Position numbers and translations under genes: made by a program. From the NCBI RefSeq assembly GCF_028596025.1, contig NZ_CP117167.1, positions 5,766,001 to 5,830,000 of the forward strand: a DNA stretch of 64,000 nucleotides. Direction: 5' to 3'. The DNA comes from Mucilaginibacter jinjuensis. GTDB lineage: Bacteria; Bacteroidota; Bacteroidia; Sphingobacteriales; Sphingobacteriaceae. Positions within the stretch are counted from its first letter, which is position 1, and every line of letters starts with the position of its first letter. Shown piece by piece: positions 41,044 to 49,993 of this stretch. The notes beneath the pieces were generated by a model, which had not been told where the DNA came from, made no database searches, and worked only from the letters and a program-made list of their open reading frames with translations.

Positions 41044-42717
41044 TTAGATTAATAACCTAACCGGCTCTTCCAGTAATGATTTAAGGGTACCTAAGAAAGC
41101 TGCTGCAGAAGCACCATCAATTACGCGGTGATCGCTGCTTAGGGTTACTTTCATTACGTTACCTGGTACAACTGCACCGTTTTTAACAACAGGCACTTGT
41201 TGGATACCGCTAACCGCAAGGATAGCTGCATTTGGCGTGTTAATAATAGCTGTAAACTCATCAACACCAAACATACCTAAGTTAGAGATGGTAAAGGTTG
41301 AACCTTCCATTTCAGCCGGCTGAAGTTTTTTGTCTTTCGCTTTTTTAGCAAATTCTTTTACTTCAACAGATAAGTGGCTTAATGATTTACTATCAGCAAA
41401 TTTAATAACCGGTACCAGCAAACCTTCGTCAACCGCAACGGCAACACCGATGCTTACGTGCTCGTTGGTACGGATTTTATCGCCCAACCATGCTGAGTTA
41501 ATAGCAGGGTGTTGTTTTAAGGCAACAGCACAAGCTTTAACTACGAAATCGTTGAATGATATTTTAACCGGGGCTACTTCGTTTATTTTACCACGTGCTG
41601 CAATAGCTGCATCCATATCGATTGACATGGTTACATAGAAATGCGGAGCGGTAAATAAACTTTCTGATAAACGTTTACCAATGGTTTTACGCATTTGGGT
41701 AACCGGTCTTTCAGTAAATTTCTCTTCGCCCAAAACGGTTGGTAAAGTAATTGGCGCAGCAGCTTTAGCAGCAGGCGCAGCACTTGCAGATTCTGCAGGG
41801 GCAGCAGCCGGTTTAGCTGATGGCGTATACTCTTCAACATCTTTCTTAACAATACGGCCGCCTTCTGCGCTGCCTTTAACATCGTTTAAGTTGATGCCTT
41901 TATCTTTAGCTATTTTGCGGGCAAGCGGCGATGCTTTAACACGGCTGTCATCTTCCGGCGAACCAGTTGAGTCAGACTCGGTAGCAGTGGCAGTTGCAGG
42001 AGCAGTCTCTTGTGTAGCGGCAGGTGTACTTTCGCTGCTACTGCTACTTGATCCTGCTGCCGGAGCATTTAATAACGGAGTAATGTCGGTACCTTCTTTA
42101 CCTACAATAGCGATGATATCGTTTACCTGGGCAGCTTCGCCTTCTTTTACACCAATGTAAAGTAAGGTTCCGGCTTCGTAACCCACAACTTCCATAGTAG
42201 CCTTATCGGTTGCTACGTCAGCCAGTGAATCATCAGCTTTTACTTTATCACCAACTTTAAAGTTCCATTTTTCAATGGTACCTTCTGTCATGGTATCGCT
42301 TAAAAGCGGCATACGGATAACAGTTGCAGGGATGCTTGAAAGATCAACAGCAGGAGCCGAAGGAGCAGCGGCAGTTGCAGGAGCAGTCTCTTTAGTAGCG
42401 GCAGGTGCGCTTTCGCTGCTGCTGCCACTTGGTGCTGCTACTGTACTTTCTGCATTAAGGGCAGTTTTGTAATCTTCGCCCTCTTTACCTAAAACAGCGA
42501 TAACCTGGTCTACAGGTACAGCGCTGCCTTCCTGCACACCGATGTATAATAAAGTACCATCCTGGTATGATTCAAAATCCATGGTGGCTTTATCAGTTTC
42601 AATCTCGGCTAAAACGTCGCCCGATTTAACTTTATCGCCAACTTTTTTATGCCACTTTGCAACAACACCTTCGGTCATGGTGTCGCTCATTTTAGGCATC
42701 TTTACTACTTCGGCCAT
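41044..42717 (-). CDS. pdhC: Pyruvate dehydrogenase E2, dihydrolipoamide acetyltransferase
   Basis: The 557-residue protein has two lipoyl domains with lysines K43 (ETDKATMDFE) and K172 (ATDKATMEVV), each followed by Ala/Pro/Ser/Glu-rich linkers that are partly duplicated (SSSSESTPAATQETAPA-type). A subunit-binding domain (about 255-295, VKASPLARKIAKDKGINL) and the acetyltransferase core follow, ending with the catalytic DHRVIDGA (H530). E2 transfers the acetyl group to CoA. It lies 31 bases after the E1-alpha gene. No E1-beta gene is next to it; it must be elsewhere. Confidence 0.95.
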   Translation of the reverse strand: MAEVVKMPKMSDTMTEGVVAKWHKKVGDKVKSGDVLAEIETDKATMDFESYQDGTLLYIGVQEGSAVPVDQVIAVLGKEGEDYKTALNAESTVAAPSGSSSESAPAATKETAPATAAAPSAPAVDLSSIPATVIRMPLLSDTMTEGTIEKWNFKVGDKVKADDSLADVATDKATMEVVGYEAGTLLYIGVKEGEAAQVNDIIAIVGKEGTDITPLLNAPAAGSSSSSSESTPAATQETAPATATATESDSTGSPEDDSRVKASPLARKIAKDKGINLNDVKGSAEGGRIVKKDVEEYTPSAKPAAAPAESASAAPAAKAAAPITLPTVLGEEKFTERPVTQMRKTIGKRLSESLFTAPHFYVTMSIDMDAAIAARGKINEVAPVKISFNDFVVKACAVALKQHPAINSAWLGDKIRTNEHVSIGVAVAVDEGLLVPVIKFADSKSLSHLSVEVKEFAKKAKDKKLQPAEMEGSTFTISNLGMFGVDEFTAIINTPNAAILAVSGIQQVPVVKNGAVVPGNVMKVTLSSDHRVIDGASAAAFLGTLKSLLEEPVRLLI

Positions 42718-42748
42718 AGTTTATAGATAAATATTTTGTTATGTAAAA

Positions 42749-43744
42749 TTAGTCTTTGATGTAAGGATAATCTTTCTGTACGTACACATCTGTGTAAAGT
42801 TCAGAAGCTTCCGGCCAAGGTGATTCTTCAGCAAATTGAACTGCCTCGTCAACCTGTCCTTTAATTTTAGCTTCGATTTCCTCAAACCATTTCTCGTCAG
42901 CATATTTATTAGCTTCGATAGCTTGCTTAACGATCTCGATCGGGTCTTTCGCTTTGTAGCTTTCAACCTCTTCTTTGGTACGGTACTTTTGAGGGTCACT
43001 CATTGAGTGTCCTTTGTAACGATAGGTACGCATTTCCAAAAAGGTTGGTCCTTCGCCGGCACGTGCACGGTCAACCGCTTCGTTCATCGCATTGTGAACA
43101 GCAACCGGGTCCATACCATCAACTGGTGATGAAGGGATACCGTAAGGGATACCCAGTTTGTAAATATCAGTTTCGATAGTGGTACGCGCTACAGAAGTAC
43201 CCATTGCGTAACCATTGTTTTCGCAAACAAAAATTACAGGCAGTTTCCATAATGCAGCCATATTGAAGGTTTCATTTAATGCACCCTGGCGTACGGCACC
43301 GTCGCCCATGTAGGTAACACATACAGCATCAGTACCTGTGTACTGCTCGGCCATTGCAATACCTGCACCCAATGGGATCTGGCCGCCAACGATACCATGA
43401 CCACCAAAGAATTTGTTTTCTTTGTCGAACATGTGCATTGAACCGCCTTTGCCTCTTGAGCAACCGGTTATTTTACCATACATCTCGGCCATTACAGCAT
43501 TTGGATGTGTACCTTTTGCAATAGCATGTGCGTGATCGCGGTATGCGGTTATCAAACTATCCTCGTGTTTAAGCACAGACATAGCACCAGCAAGCACTGC
43601 TTCCTGACCTATATATAAGTGACAAAAACCTCTGATTTTTTGCTGTCCGTATAGTTGTCCGGTTTTTTCTTCGAACTTGCGCATCAGCAGCATTGACTCG
43701 TACCAATATAGGTAGGTGTCCTTAGTTATTTCGATTGAACTCAT
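42749..43744 (-). CDS. pdhA: Pyruvate dehydrogenase E1 component, alpha subunit
   Basis: The 331-residue protein has the thiamine diphosphate motif GDGAVRQGALNETFNMAALW through CENN (147-177) and the phosphorylation-loop-like YRYKGHSMSDPQKYR. RGFCHLYIGQEAV near residue 38 is typical of E1-alpha. E1 decarboxylates pyruvate and acetylates the lipoyl arm of E2. It is first in a two-gene unit with pdhC. A -7 element lies 35 bases upstream. Confidence 0.95.
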   Translation of the reverse strand: MSSIEITKDTYLYWYESMLLMRKFEEKTGQLYGQQKIRGFCHLYIGQEAVLAGAMSVLKHEDSLITAYRDHAHAIAKGTHPNAVMAEMYGKITGCSRGKGGSMHMFDKENKFFGGHGIVGGQIPLGAGIAMAEQYTGTDAVCVTYMGDGAVRQGALNETFNMAALWKLPVIFVCENNGYAMGTSVARTTIETDIYKLGIPYGIPSSPVDGMDPVAVHNAMNEAVDRARAGEGPTFLEMRTYRYKGHSMSDPQKYRTKEEVESYKAKDPIEIVKQAIEANKYADEKWFEEIEAKIKGQVDEAVQFAEESPWPEASELYTDVYVQKDYPYIKD

Positions 43745-43778
43745 CTGTTAAACGATCCGTTTCTTTTTAGAGAAAGCG

Positions 43779-43786
43779 CAAATCTA
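43779..43786 (-). promoter_or_regulatory. -7 promoter element of the PDH genes
   Basis: On the minus strand the sequence reads TAGATTTG, an exact TAnnTTTG match, 35 bases before the pdhA start. The -33 element is not clear. Confidence 0.5.
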
Positions 43787-43914
43787 ATTATATCTGTTAA
43801 AAAAAGGAAACTACAACACATTTGTTATGAATTATTATTATTGGCCGACAATTGGATGACTATTGTTAATCCAGAAGTGTTGGTAATTAACTTAAAGTTT
43901 ATTTCATTTCAGAT

Positions 43915-43944
43915 TTTGTTTCTTTAGAAATAAATATACCTTTG
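43915..43944 (+). promoter_or_regulatory. Complete Bacteroidota promoter before the NlpC/P60 gene
   Basis: TTTG (43915-43918) and TACCTTTG (43937-43944) are separated by 18 bases, an exact match to the -33/-7 consensus. The start codon is 72 bases downstream, leaving an untranslated leader of about 65 bases. Confidence 0.75.
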
Positions 43945-44016
43945 TATGAAACAATAGACACCTGTGTCTCGTTTAAAGTACAACTTAAGTTTAAACTATA
44001 AGATTAACTGATTTAA

Positions 44017-44586
44017 ATGAAGAAATACGTCCTTGTTATTGCGTTGATTTTGAGCGTATTCGGTTCTCAGGCTCAAACAAAAACTGTTCCAACCCCTACA
44101 GCAGATAAACCTGCTGACGAAGAGCAAAGCTTAGCAAAAGATTATTTTTCACAGGTGATGGGTGTAGCTTTATCAGCAACTTCAAACGTAAAGTTATTTC
44201 AATTTGTTTACGATTGGATTGGTACCCCTTACCGTTTCGGCGGAAACTCTAAAAAAGGCATCGATTGTTCGGCCTTTACTAAAGAACTTTACACCAACGT
44301 TTTTAATTTAACTATCAAAAGAAACTCACGCGATATTTTCAGCATGGTTAGCCCGGTGGGTAAAGACGAGCTGAAAGAAGGCGATCTGGTTTTCTTCAAA
44401 ATACATAGCCGCAGCATTTCGCACGTAGGTATTTACCTTGGCGACGGCAGGTTTGCTCATGCCTCTATGAAAGGTGTGGCCATCAGCAACCTCGACGATC
44501 CTTATTATAACCGCTACTTTTATAAAGGCGGCCGTTTGTTAGATGTGTTTAAAGAGCAACTCGAAAAATCGAGCGACGTACAATAA
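44017..44586 (+). CDS. NlpC/P60 (C40) cell wall peptidase
   Basis: The 189-residue protein has a signal peptide (MKKYVLVIALILSVFGSQAQ) and an NlpC/P60 domain. The catalytic triad residues are C84 in KKGIDCSAFTKEL, H136 in SISHVGIYLGDG and H148 in RFAHAS. Such enzymes cut peptide stems of peptidoglycan. It probably acts in the periplasm in wall growth. It is a single gene with a full promoter and a good terminator. Confidence 0.93.
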   Translation: MKKYVLVIALILSVFGSQAQTKTVPTPTADKPADEEQSLAKDYFSQVMGVALSATSNVKLFQFVYDWIGTPYRFGGNSKKGIDCSAFTKELYTNVFNLTIKRNSRDIFSMVSPVGKDELKEGDLVFFKIHSRSISHVGIYLGDGRFAHASMKGVAISNLDDPYYNRYFYKGGRLLDVFKEQLEKSSDVQ

Positions 44587-44620
44587 AACCTCTAATTGAA
44601 ATCACAACAGTACTAAAAAG

Positions 44621-44648
44621 AAAATCCTTTCGTAACAGAAAGGATTTT
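44621..44648. terminator. Bidirectional terminator after the NlpC/P60 gene
   Basis: The stem AAAATCCTTTC / GAAAGGATTTT with a 6-base loop is followed by TTTTTTTT. It lies between convergent genes. Confidence 0.85.
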
Positions 44649-44671
44649 TTTTTGAACCAAAAATTGTAATA

Positions 44672-44860
44672 CTATTTAGCATTATCCGTAGTATCGCGTA
44701 CTAAACCAATGCCTGAGAAAAAGAACAGCAATGATATAATGCCCACAACTACCAGCGTAGTAACCCCGCCGCTGTGTTGTATAATGCCTATGCCGGTATA
44801 AATTAGCCCTACGATACCTAAAATGGTTAAAATGGCTCCGAAAGTACGTTTTAAGTTCAT
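44672..44860 (-). CDS. Small two-helix membrane protein, 62 aa
   Basis: MNLKRTFGAILTILGIVGLI opens a protein with two membrane segments, a short glycine-rich loop (HSGGVTTLV) and a polar tail. I know no family for it. It is divergent from the SPFH protein gene. It is kept because its frame is clean, it is preceded by an AT-rich upstream stretch and it ends before a terminator. Confidence 0.65.
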   Translation of the reverse strand: MNLKRTFGAILTILGIVGLIYTGIGIIQHSGGVTTLVVVGIISLLFFFSGIGLVRDTTDNAK

Positions 44861-44924
44861 TGGTAAATATTTAAAATTGAGTATATTAACTGAAATTATT
44901 GATCCTTTTAATTATTAGCTTATA

Positions 44925-45869
44925 ATGGCACCAACAGCGATATTGTTTTATCTTTTAATAATAATTGTAATAGTTGTACTGTTTTCAACAGCCGTAACTA
45001 TTAAACAGGGTACTATAGGTGTGGTAACTGTTTTTGGCAAGTACCGCCGTATTATGCTGCCGGGTTTAAACTTCAAGATCCCGTTGGTTGAGCAGCTTTA
45101 CACCCGTATTTCGATACAGAACCGTTCGGTAGAACTGGAATTTCAGGCCGTGACTATAGATCAGGCTAACGTATACTTCAAAGCCATGCTCCTTTACTCG
45201 GTAATGGACCAGAACGAGGAAACTATTAAAAACGTAGCCTTTAAATTTATTGACGACCGCAACCTGATGCAGGCCCTGGTGCGTACTATTGAAGGTTCGA
45301 TCCGTGCATTTGTGGCCACCAAACGCCAGTCGGACGTATTGATACTACGTAAGGATATTGTTGAACACGTAAAAGATCAGATCGATACTATTCTGGAAGG
45401 TTGGGGTTATCACTTGCAAGATCTGCAACTGAACGATATTACTTTCGACGACGTGATTATGAAATCGATGAGCCAGGTAGTAGCATCAAGCAACTTAAAA
45501 GCTGCTGCCGAAAACGAGGGTCAGGCATTACTCATCACCAAAACCAAAGCCGCTGAAGCTGAAGGTAACGCCATTAAAATTGCCGCCGAAGCAGAGCGAC
45601 AGGCATCGCAATTACGCGGGCAAGGTGTGGCTTTATTCCGCGAGGAAGTGGCTAAGGGTATGACGGTTGCCGCCAAAGAAATGCAGCATGCCAATATGGA
45701 TACTTCGGTAATTTTGTTCACGATGTGGACTGAGGCCATCAAGCATTTTTCTGAAAACTCTAAAGGCAACGTGATCTTCCTGGATGGCTCGGCCGATAGC
45801 ATGCAGCACACCATGAAAGAGATGATGAGCTTAAACCTTTTACACGATCAGCAGTCCAAAAGGCAATAA
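44925..45869 (+). CDS. SPFH/band 7 (stomatin-like) membrane protein
   Basis: The 314-residue protein has one N-terminal membrane helix, an SPFH domain (about 24-195: VTIKQGTIGVVTVFGKYRRI, LPGLNFKIPLVEQLYTRI) and a coiled-coil tail rich in Ala/Glu (KTKAAEAEGNAIKIAAEAER). Such proteins form oligomers on the membrane and organise membrane domains or proteases. No NfeD partner is adjacent. The DUF922 gene follows after 24 bases. Confidence 0.9.
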   Translation: MAPTAILFYLLIIIVIVVLFSTAVTIKQGTIGVVTVFGKYRRIMLPGLNFKIPLVEQLYTRISIQNRSVELEFQAVTIDQANVYFKAMLLYSVMDQNEETIKNVAFKFIDDRNLMQALVRTIEGSIRAFVATKRQSDVLILRKDIVEHVKDQIDTILEGWGYHLQDLQLNDITFDDVIMKSMSQVVASSNLKAAAENEGQALLITKTKAAEAEGNAIKIAAEAERQASQLRGQGVALFREEVAKGMTVAAKEMQHANMDTSVILFTMWTEAIKHFSENSKGNVIFLDGSADSMQHTMKEMMSLNLLHDQQSKRQ

Positions 45870-45893
45870 AAACTTTTACACCTGATTAATTTT

Positions 45894-46460
45894 ATGAACC
45901 TGAGATTTGTGTGGGTAATTTGTGTTGTGGCCTCAAGTTTTATCGGTGCACACTCCGTAAAGGCGCAAAGCTATCATCAATTAAGTATCAACGATTTTCA
46001 GGGCACACCACAGCGCAATACCGGCGATATTGCCTATACCAATTGCATGGTAGATTTTAGTTATCAGCCGGTTTATACCCGCGGCTATTATCATCTTACT
46101 TTTTATATTAAAATGAAGATGAATAAAGATCGCTCGTGGATAGATCGTACCAAGGTTAACTCGCCCGGTATGGTAGCCGAAGTTTTAAAACACGAGCAAG
46201 GCCATTATATTTTTGCCTACCTGATGCAGCAGGAGTTGCAGCGCACTTTAAACAACATGCGTTTCGATAGTAATTACGACCAGGAAGTAAGCACTGTATT
46301 CAACAGCATCAAAAAGAAATACAGCCAGCTAAACCTCGATTACGACGACGATACCAACCACATGCTTAACCGCACACAACAAAACAGCTGGGATTTGTAT
46401 TTTAAAGCGCAATTAGGAAATCAGTATAATAATACAGCGCTTGCCAGTAATAGCCGTTAA
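45894..46460 (+). CDS. DUF922 exported protein, metalloprotease-like
   Basis: The 188-residue protein has a signal peptide ending VKAQ and a DUF922 domain. The motif VLKHEQGHYIFAYLMQQEL carries HExxH-like residues (H100, E101, H104), suggesting a zinc site. The family is a group of predicted Zn-dependent proteases with no known substrate. It is likely co-transcribed with the SPFH protein gene upstream. Confidence 0.84.
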   Translation: MNLRFVWVICVVASSFIGAHSVKAQSYHQLSINDFQGTPQRNTGDIAYTNCMVDFSYQPVYTRGYYHLTFYIKMKMNKDRSWIDRTKVNSPGMVAEVLKHEQGHYIFAYLMQQELQRTLNNMRFDSNYDQEVSTVFNSIKKKYSQLNLDYDDDTNHMLNRTQQNSWDLYFKAQLGNQYNNTALASNSR

Positions 46461-46558
46461 ACCCGTGCTTAATAATTAAACCCACAAAACAGCTGCGAAA
46501 TAATTTTAATATTAAGCGCAAACCATCCCCTTAAAAGCATTTTTTAGAAATTGTTTCA

Positions 46559-46588
46559 TTGATTCTGCCCTTCGGCGAAGTATATTTG
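46559..46588 (+). promoter_or_regulatory. Complete Bacteroidota promoter
   Basis: TTG (46559-46561) and TATATTTG (46581-46588), 19 bases apart, match the consensus. The next gene starts 80 bases downstream. Confidence 0.7.
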
Positions 46589-46668
46589 CTTAGAAACTGC
46601 ACCTCAACCTTGCAGTAATATCCTCTACCGGTTTCATACCGGGCAAATTTTACGATAACCGTTCGCGA

Positions 46669-47127
46669 ATGAAACACTTTGTTGTATTTTATGCATTTAT
46701 ATTGATAAGCTCGGCGGCTTTTGCACAAAAATCGCCCAAGGCTTATTATATAGATGGCGTAAAAGCAACAGAACGCGAAACCACCAAGCTAAAGCAGGAC
46801 GATATTGCATCCGTACAAATGGATAACGACGGGGCACATTATTATACCAAACCCGTTGTGCGTAAAAAATACTGGAGCTACCTCAGCGCCAAATCACCCG
46901 ACTACAGCAAAGCCGTACCCAATGCCGACGACGATAGCAATGTAATTTACTTCCTTAACGGTAACATGCTCAATACCGGTTACGAAATGACCCTTTTTGG
47001 CATCAATGATGAGAATTTCGACAGCATAAAAATCATTGACCAGGCCACCCTACATAAGCTTTACGGCTTCACTAATAAAACTTATGGCGTGATGATTAAG
47101 ACGCATAAGGTAAAGATGGCGAATTAG
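46669..47127 (+). CDS. Exported protein of unknown function, 152 aa
   Basis: The protein has a signal peptide (MKHFVVFYAFILISSAAFAQ) followed by about 130 residues. KAYYIDGVKATERETTKLKQ and VIYFLNGNMLNTGYEMTLFG look like two related repeats with a YxxxG turn each. They recall the plug-like small domains of Bacteroidota that mention TonB-type GVxxxDIASVQ strands (DDIASVQMDN). No family is assigned. It has its own promoter. Confidence 0.7.
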   Translation: MKHFVVFYAFILISSAAFAQKSPKAYYIDGVKATERETTKLKQDDIASVQMDNDGAHYYTKPVVRKKYWSYLSAKSPDYSKAVPNADDDSNVIYFLNGNMLNTGYEMTLFGINDENFDSIKIIDQATLHKLYGFTNKTYGVMIKTHKVKMAN

Positions 47128-47137
47128 AACTATAGGG

Positions 47138-47335
47138 TGTCATACTGAGCCCCGTCGAAGTATGGTGGGTTGGCCTCTGCGCGCGACACTTCAAGACCCT
47201 CAGTGTGACAGCCTCCTTTGTCATTCCGAGGAACGAGGAATCTTCTTCGCCCTGTATTTCTTCTATGCTAATCGCAGAAGATTCTTCACTACGTTCTGAA
47301 TGACAAAGGTTTTTAAGCCTCCCCTTCGGGGAGGT
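47138..47335. repeat. Dispersed repeat block and CCTCCCC hairpin
   Basis: The block includes AGCCCCGTCGAAGTATGG, CACTTCAAGACCCTCAGTGT and GAAGATTCTTCACTACGTTC, as in the repeat at 40858. It ends with CCTCCCCTTCGGGGAGG (47319-47335), a perfect 7-base stem with a UUC-type loop, lying next to the helicase gene stop. Confidence 0.7.
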
Positions 47336-47344
47336 TTGGAGGGG

Positions 47345-49948
47345 TTACTTCTTCTTCCCTCTACCCGGATACCCAATAAAAAAGCTTTGTCGCTTGGGTT
47401 CAGCTGGTGCATCCTCTTGCGCTTGTTTCTTGGTTTTCACTTCCACATCATAATCTCGGGCCATTTTGCTTACGCGTTCTTCAAGGCTTTCGGTGGTTAG
47501 TTTCTCACGGAGGCTATCAACCATTATCGGGAAAGCAAATGGTGTAGGGCGATCAATTTCTTTGATAATAACCTGCTGCTTGCTAATGCGTTGCAAGGCC
47601 TCACGCAAACGAAACTCCTCTAACTGAAAAGCCAACGCTTCATTATATGCCTGGCGTACCAACAGGTTATCTGGTTCGTACTCACTAAACACTTCGAACA
47701 GCAACGAGGTTGATGCCTGCAAGTGCCTGTTCTTAACCGGCTGACCGGGGTACCCTGTAAATACCAACCCGCCAATATGTGCAATATCCCTGAATCTACG
47801 GCGTGCCATTTCATTAGCATTTAAGCTATGCTGAATATCATCCAATAGGTTATTGATCGAAAACAAATCTTGTTCAAGCGCTTGTTTTAACAATACATCA
47901 TCATCGGTCAGCAGCTCAAAGCCATAATCATTCATGGCGATAGAGAAGGTGGCATTTTTCAATTTAGATAGGCGGAACGCAATCAACGAAGCCATCCCCT
48001 CATGCACTAACCTACCCTCGAACGGATAAAACAGCAAATGGTGCCCATCTCTCGAACGAAATGATTCGATTAAAAACTCATGGCTTTGTGGTAAATGTGA
48101 AAGCTTTGACTGCAGGTTGAAAAGTGGTTTAAGCGCAATCACCTCCTCATCCTGCTCAATACCTCTCGCTACTTCATCCAGTTTATCGCGGAACACAGCT
48201 GCCAGTTGCGATGAAAGCGGCATCCGCCCACCCAACCAGCTTGGGATCAAGCCTTTTTTAGCGTTGGATTTTTTGACATAGGCCGTCATTTCCTTCACCC
48301 TTATAAATTCCAGGCTGCGGCCGGCAAACCAAAAAGTATCTCCCGATTTTAGGCGGGATATAAAATATTCTTCGATAGAACCCAGTCCGCCACCATGCAG
48401 TAACTTAACCCGCAAACTTACCTCGCTGGTAATAGTACCGATACTTAGCCGGTGGCGCATGGCTACACGGCGGTTGTTTACTTTATATAAACCGTTCTCA
48501 ATTTCTACTTTTAAAAACTCGTCGTATTGCGAAAGCGTAGCGCCGCCGGTTGTAATAAAATCGAGCAACTGGTTAAACTCAGTCCGGCGAATATCTGCAA
48601 AGGCATAGGTAGATTTCACTTCGTTAAACAATTCTTCAGCCCGAAACCCATCCGACACGGCCAGCGTAACCATGTACTGGATCAACACATCCATAGCCAG
48701 CAGAACCGGGTCACGGCTTTCGTAATTGCCGTTGATCATGGCTTGTTTAAGGGCCGCACCTTCCAGTAATTCCATGGAGTGCGTGGGGATAAACCAGATC
48801 TTGGATGTCGCTCCAGGATGGTGACCACTCCTACCTGCACGCTGCATAAACCGGGCAACACCCTTGGGGCTACCCACCTGAATCACCGTATCTACCGGGC
48901 GAAAATCGACACCCAGATCTAAACTCGAGGTACAAACCACCAGTTTTAATGCCTCATTATGTAAAGCCTGTTCTACCCAATTCCGCAGTTCATTATCCAA
49001 CGAACCATGATGCATAGCCATTATACCAGCATACTCAGGGTAGTTATCTAAAATGGCATGATACCAAATCTCCGACTGTGCCCTTGTATTGGTAAATATC
49101 AGCGTGGTATTACTCTTAGCCACAATCTTCATCACCTCGGGCAATAAAGCCAAACCAATATGCCCCGTCCACGAATAGTTCTCCACGCTTTGCGGAATCA
49201 CCGATTTAATCACAATCTTCTTATCCACATTGGCACGAACCATTTTAATGCGATCCGTAGGGAAATTATTACCGAGAAGAACTTCGGCCGCTTGTTCAAG
49301 GTTACCGATGGTTGCGCTGATGCCCCACAACTTTAGTAGTGAGTGGTGAGTAGTGAGTGGTGAGTAGTTTGCTCCGTCATTTTCAATTCGCAACTCGCTA
49401 CTCAATACTCGCAACTTAGATAATCCCAGCTCCACCTGTACTCCCCGCTTCGTGCCCAACAACTCATGCCACTCATCAATCACTACCACTTCTAAGTTTT
49501 GGAACATCTTGGGATATTCCTTTTGGGCCAGCATCAGGTGCAGGCTTTCGGGAGTGGTGAGTAGTACTTCGGGGAGTTTACGTTTAAGGGCTTGCTTCTC
49601 GGCGGCGGGGGTGTCTCCTGTTCGGGTGGCAATAGTCCAGGGGATGTCGAGGTCGTCGCATACCTCTTGCATGGCTTTGCGAATATCGTTGGTTAAGGCT
49701 CGTAATGGCGTAATCCAGAGCATGCGCAGGCCATTGCTGGTTTGCTTTTGATAGGTATCGGGATATTTATTAATATACCCGGCCAGGAAAGGCAGAAACA
49801 GCGCAAATGTTTTACCGCTACCCGTAGGTGCATTCAGCAGGCCCGAATAGCCGGAGAGGTAAGCATCCATCATTTCGAGCTGAAACGGGAACTGCTTCCA
49901 CTTTTTGTACTTAAACCATTCTTTTATTACCTGCTGACCTTTATCCAT
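47345..49948 (-). CDS. Lhr-type DNA-repair DEXH helicase (ligase-associated group)
   Basis: The 867-residue protein has Walker A APTGSGKT (40-47), the DEXH box VVIDEWHELL (158-161), SATIGN, VCTSSLDLGVDFRPVD and QRAGRSGHHPG, then an Lhr winged-helix and C-terminal domain. It matches the ligase-associated DNA damage response helicases, usually paired with a DNA ligase and an MBL-fold exonuclease; neither is adjacent here. Odd: residues about 180-206 (VLSSELRIENDGANYSPLTT and following) are an extra segment encoded by GAGTAGTGAGTGG-type repeat DNA, between LGLSKL and LWGISAT. It is in frame, so the protein may still work. Confidence 0.9.
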   Translation of the reverse strand: MDKGQQVIKEWFKYKKWKQFPFQLEMMDAYLSGYSGLLNAPTGSGKTFALFLPFLAGYINKYPDTYQKQTSNGLRMLWITPLRALTNDIRKAMQEVCDDLDIPWTIATRTGDTPAAEKQALKRKLPEVLLTTPESLHLMLAQKEYPKMFQNLEVVVIDEWHELLGTKRGVQVELGLSKLRVLSSELRIENDGANYSPLTTHHSLLKLWGISATIGNLEQAAEVLLGNNFPTDRIKMVRANVDKKIVIKSVIPQSVENYSWTGHIGLALLPEVMKIVAKSNTTLIFTNTRAQSEIWYHAILDNYPEYAGIMAMHHGSLDNELRNWVEQALHNEALKLVVCTSSLDLGVDFRPVDTVIQVGSPKGVARFMQRAGRSGHHPGATSKIWFIPTHSMELLEGAALKQAMINGNYESRDPVLLAMDVLIQYMVTLAVSDGFRAEELFNEVKSTYAFADIRRTEFNQLLDFITTGGATLSQYDEFLKVEIENGLYKVNNRRVAMRHRLSIGTITSEVSLRVKLLHGGGLGSIEEYFISRLKSGDTFWFAGRSLEFIRVKEMTAYVKKSNAKKGLIPSWLGGRMPLSSQLAAVFRDKLDEVARGIEQDEEVIALKPLFNLQSKLSHLPQSHEFLIESFRSRDGHHLLFYPFEGRLVHEGMASLIAFRLSKLKNATFSIAMNDYGFELLTDDDVLLKQALEQDLFSINNLLDDIQHSLNANEMARRRFRDIAHIGGLVFTGYPGQPVKNRHLQASTSLLFEVFSEYEPDNLLVRQAYNEALAFQLEEFRLREALQRISKQQVIIKEIDRPTPFAFPIMVDSLREKLTTESLEERVSKMARDYDVEVKTKKQAQEDAPAEPKRQSFFIGYPGRGKKK

Positions 49949-49993
49949 CTACCTACTAATACATTAACGGTACAATAGTTGTTTACCATTGGT

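Noticed and set aside
42749..43744. Branched-chain 2-oxoacid dehydrogenase E1-alpha
   Set aside because: The E1-alpha sequence and its pairing with a two-lipoyl E2 fit pyruvate dehydrogenase better; the separate E1-beta is common in this phylum.
47311..47335. CCTCCCC hairpin as the helicase terminator
   Set aside because: No T-run follows in the minus direction, and the motif is a common dispersed repeat in this group.
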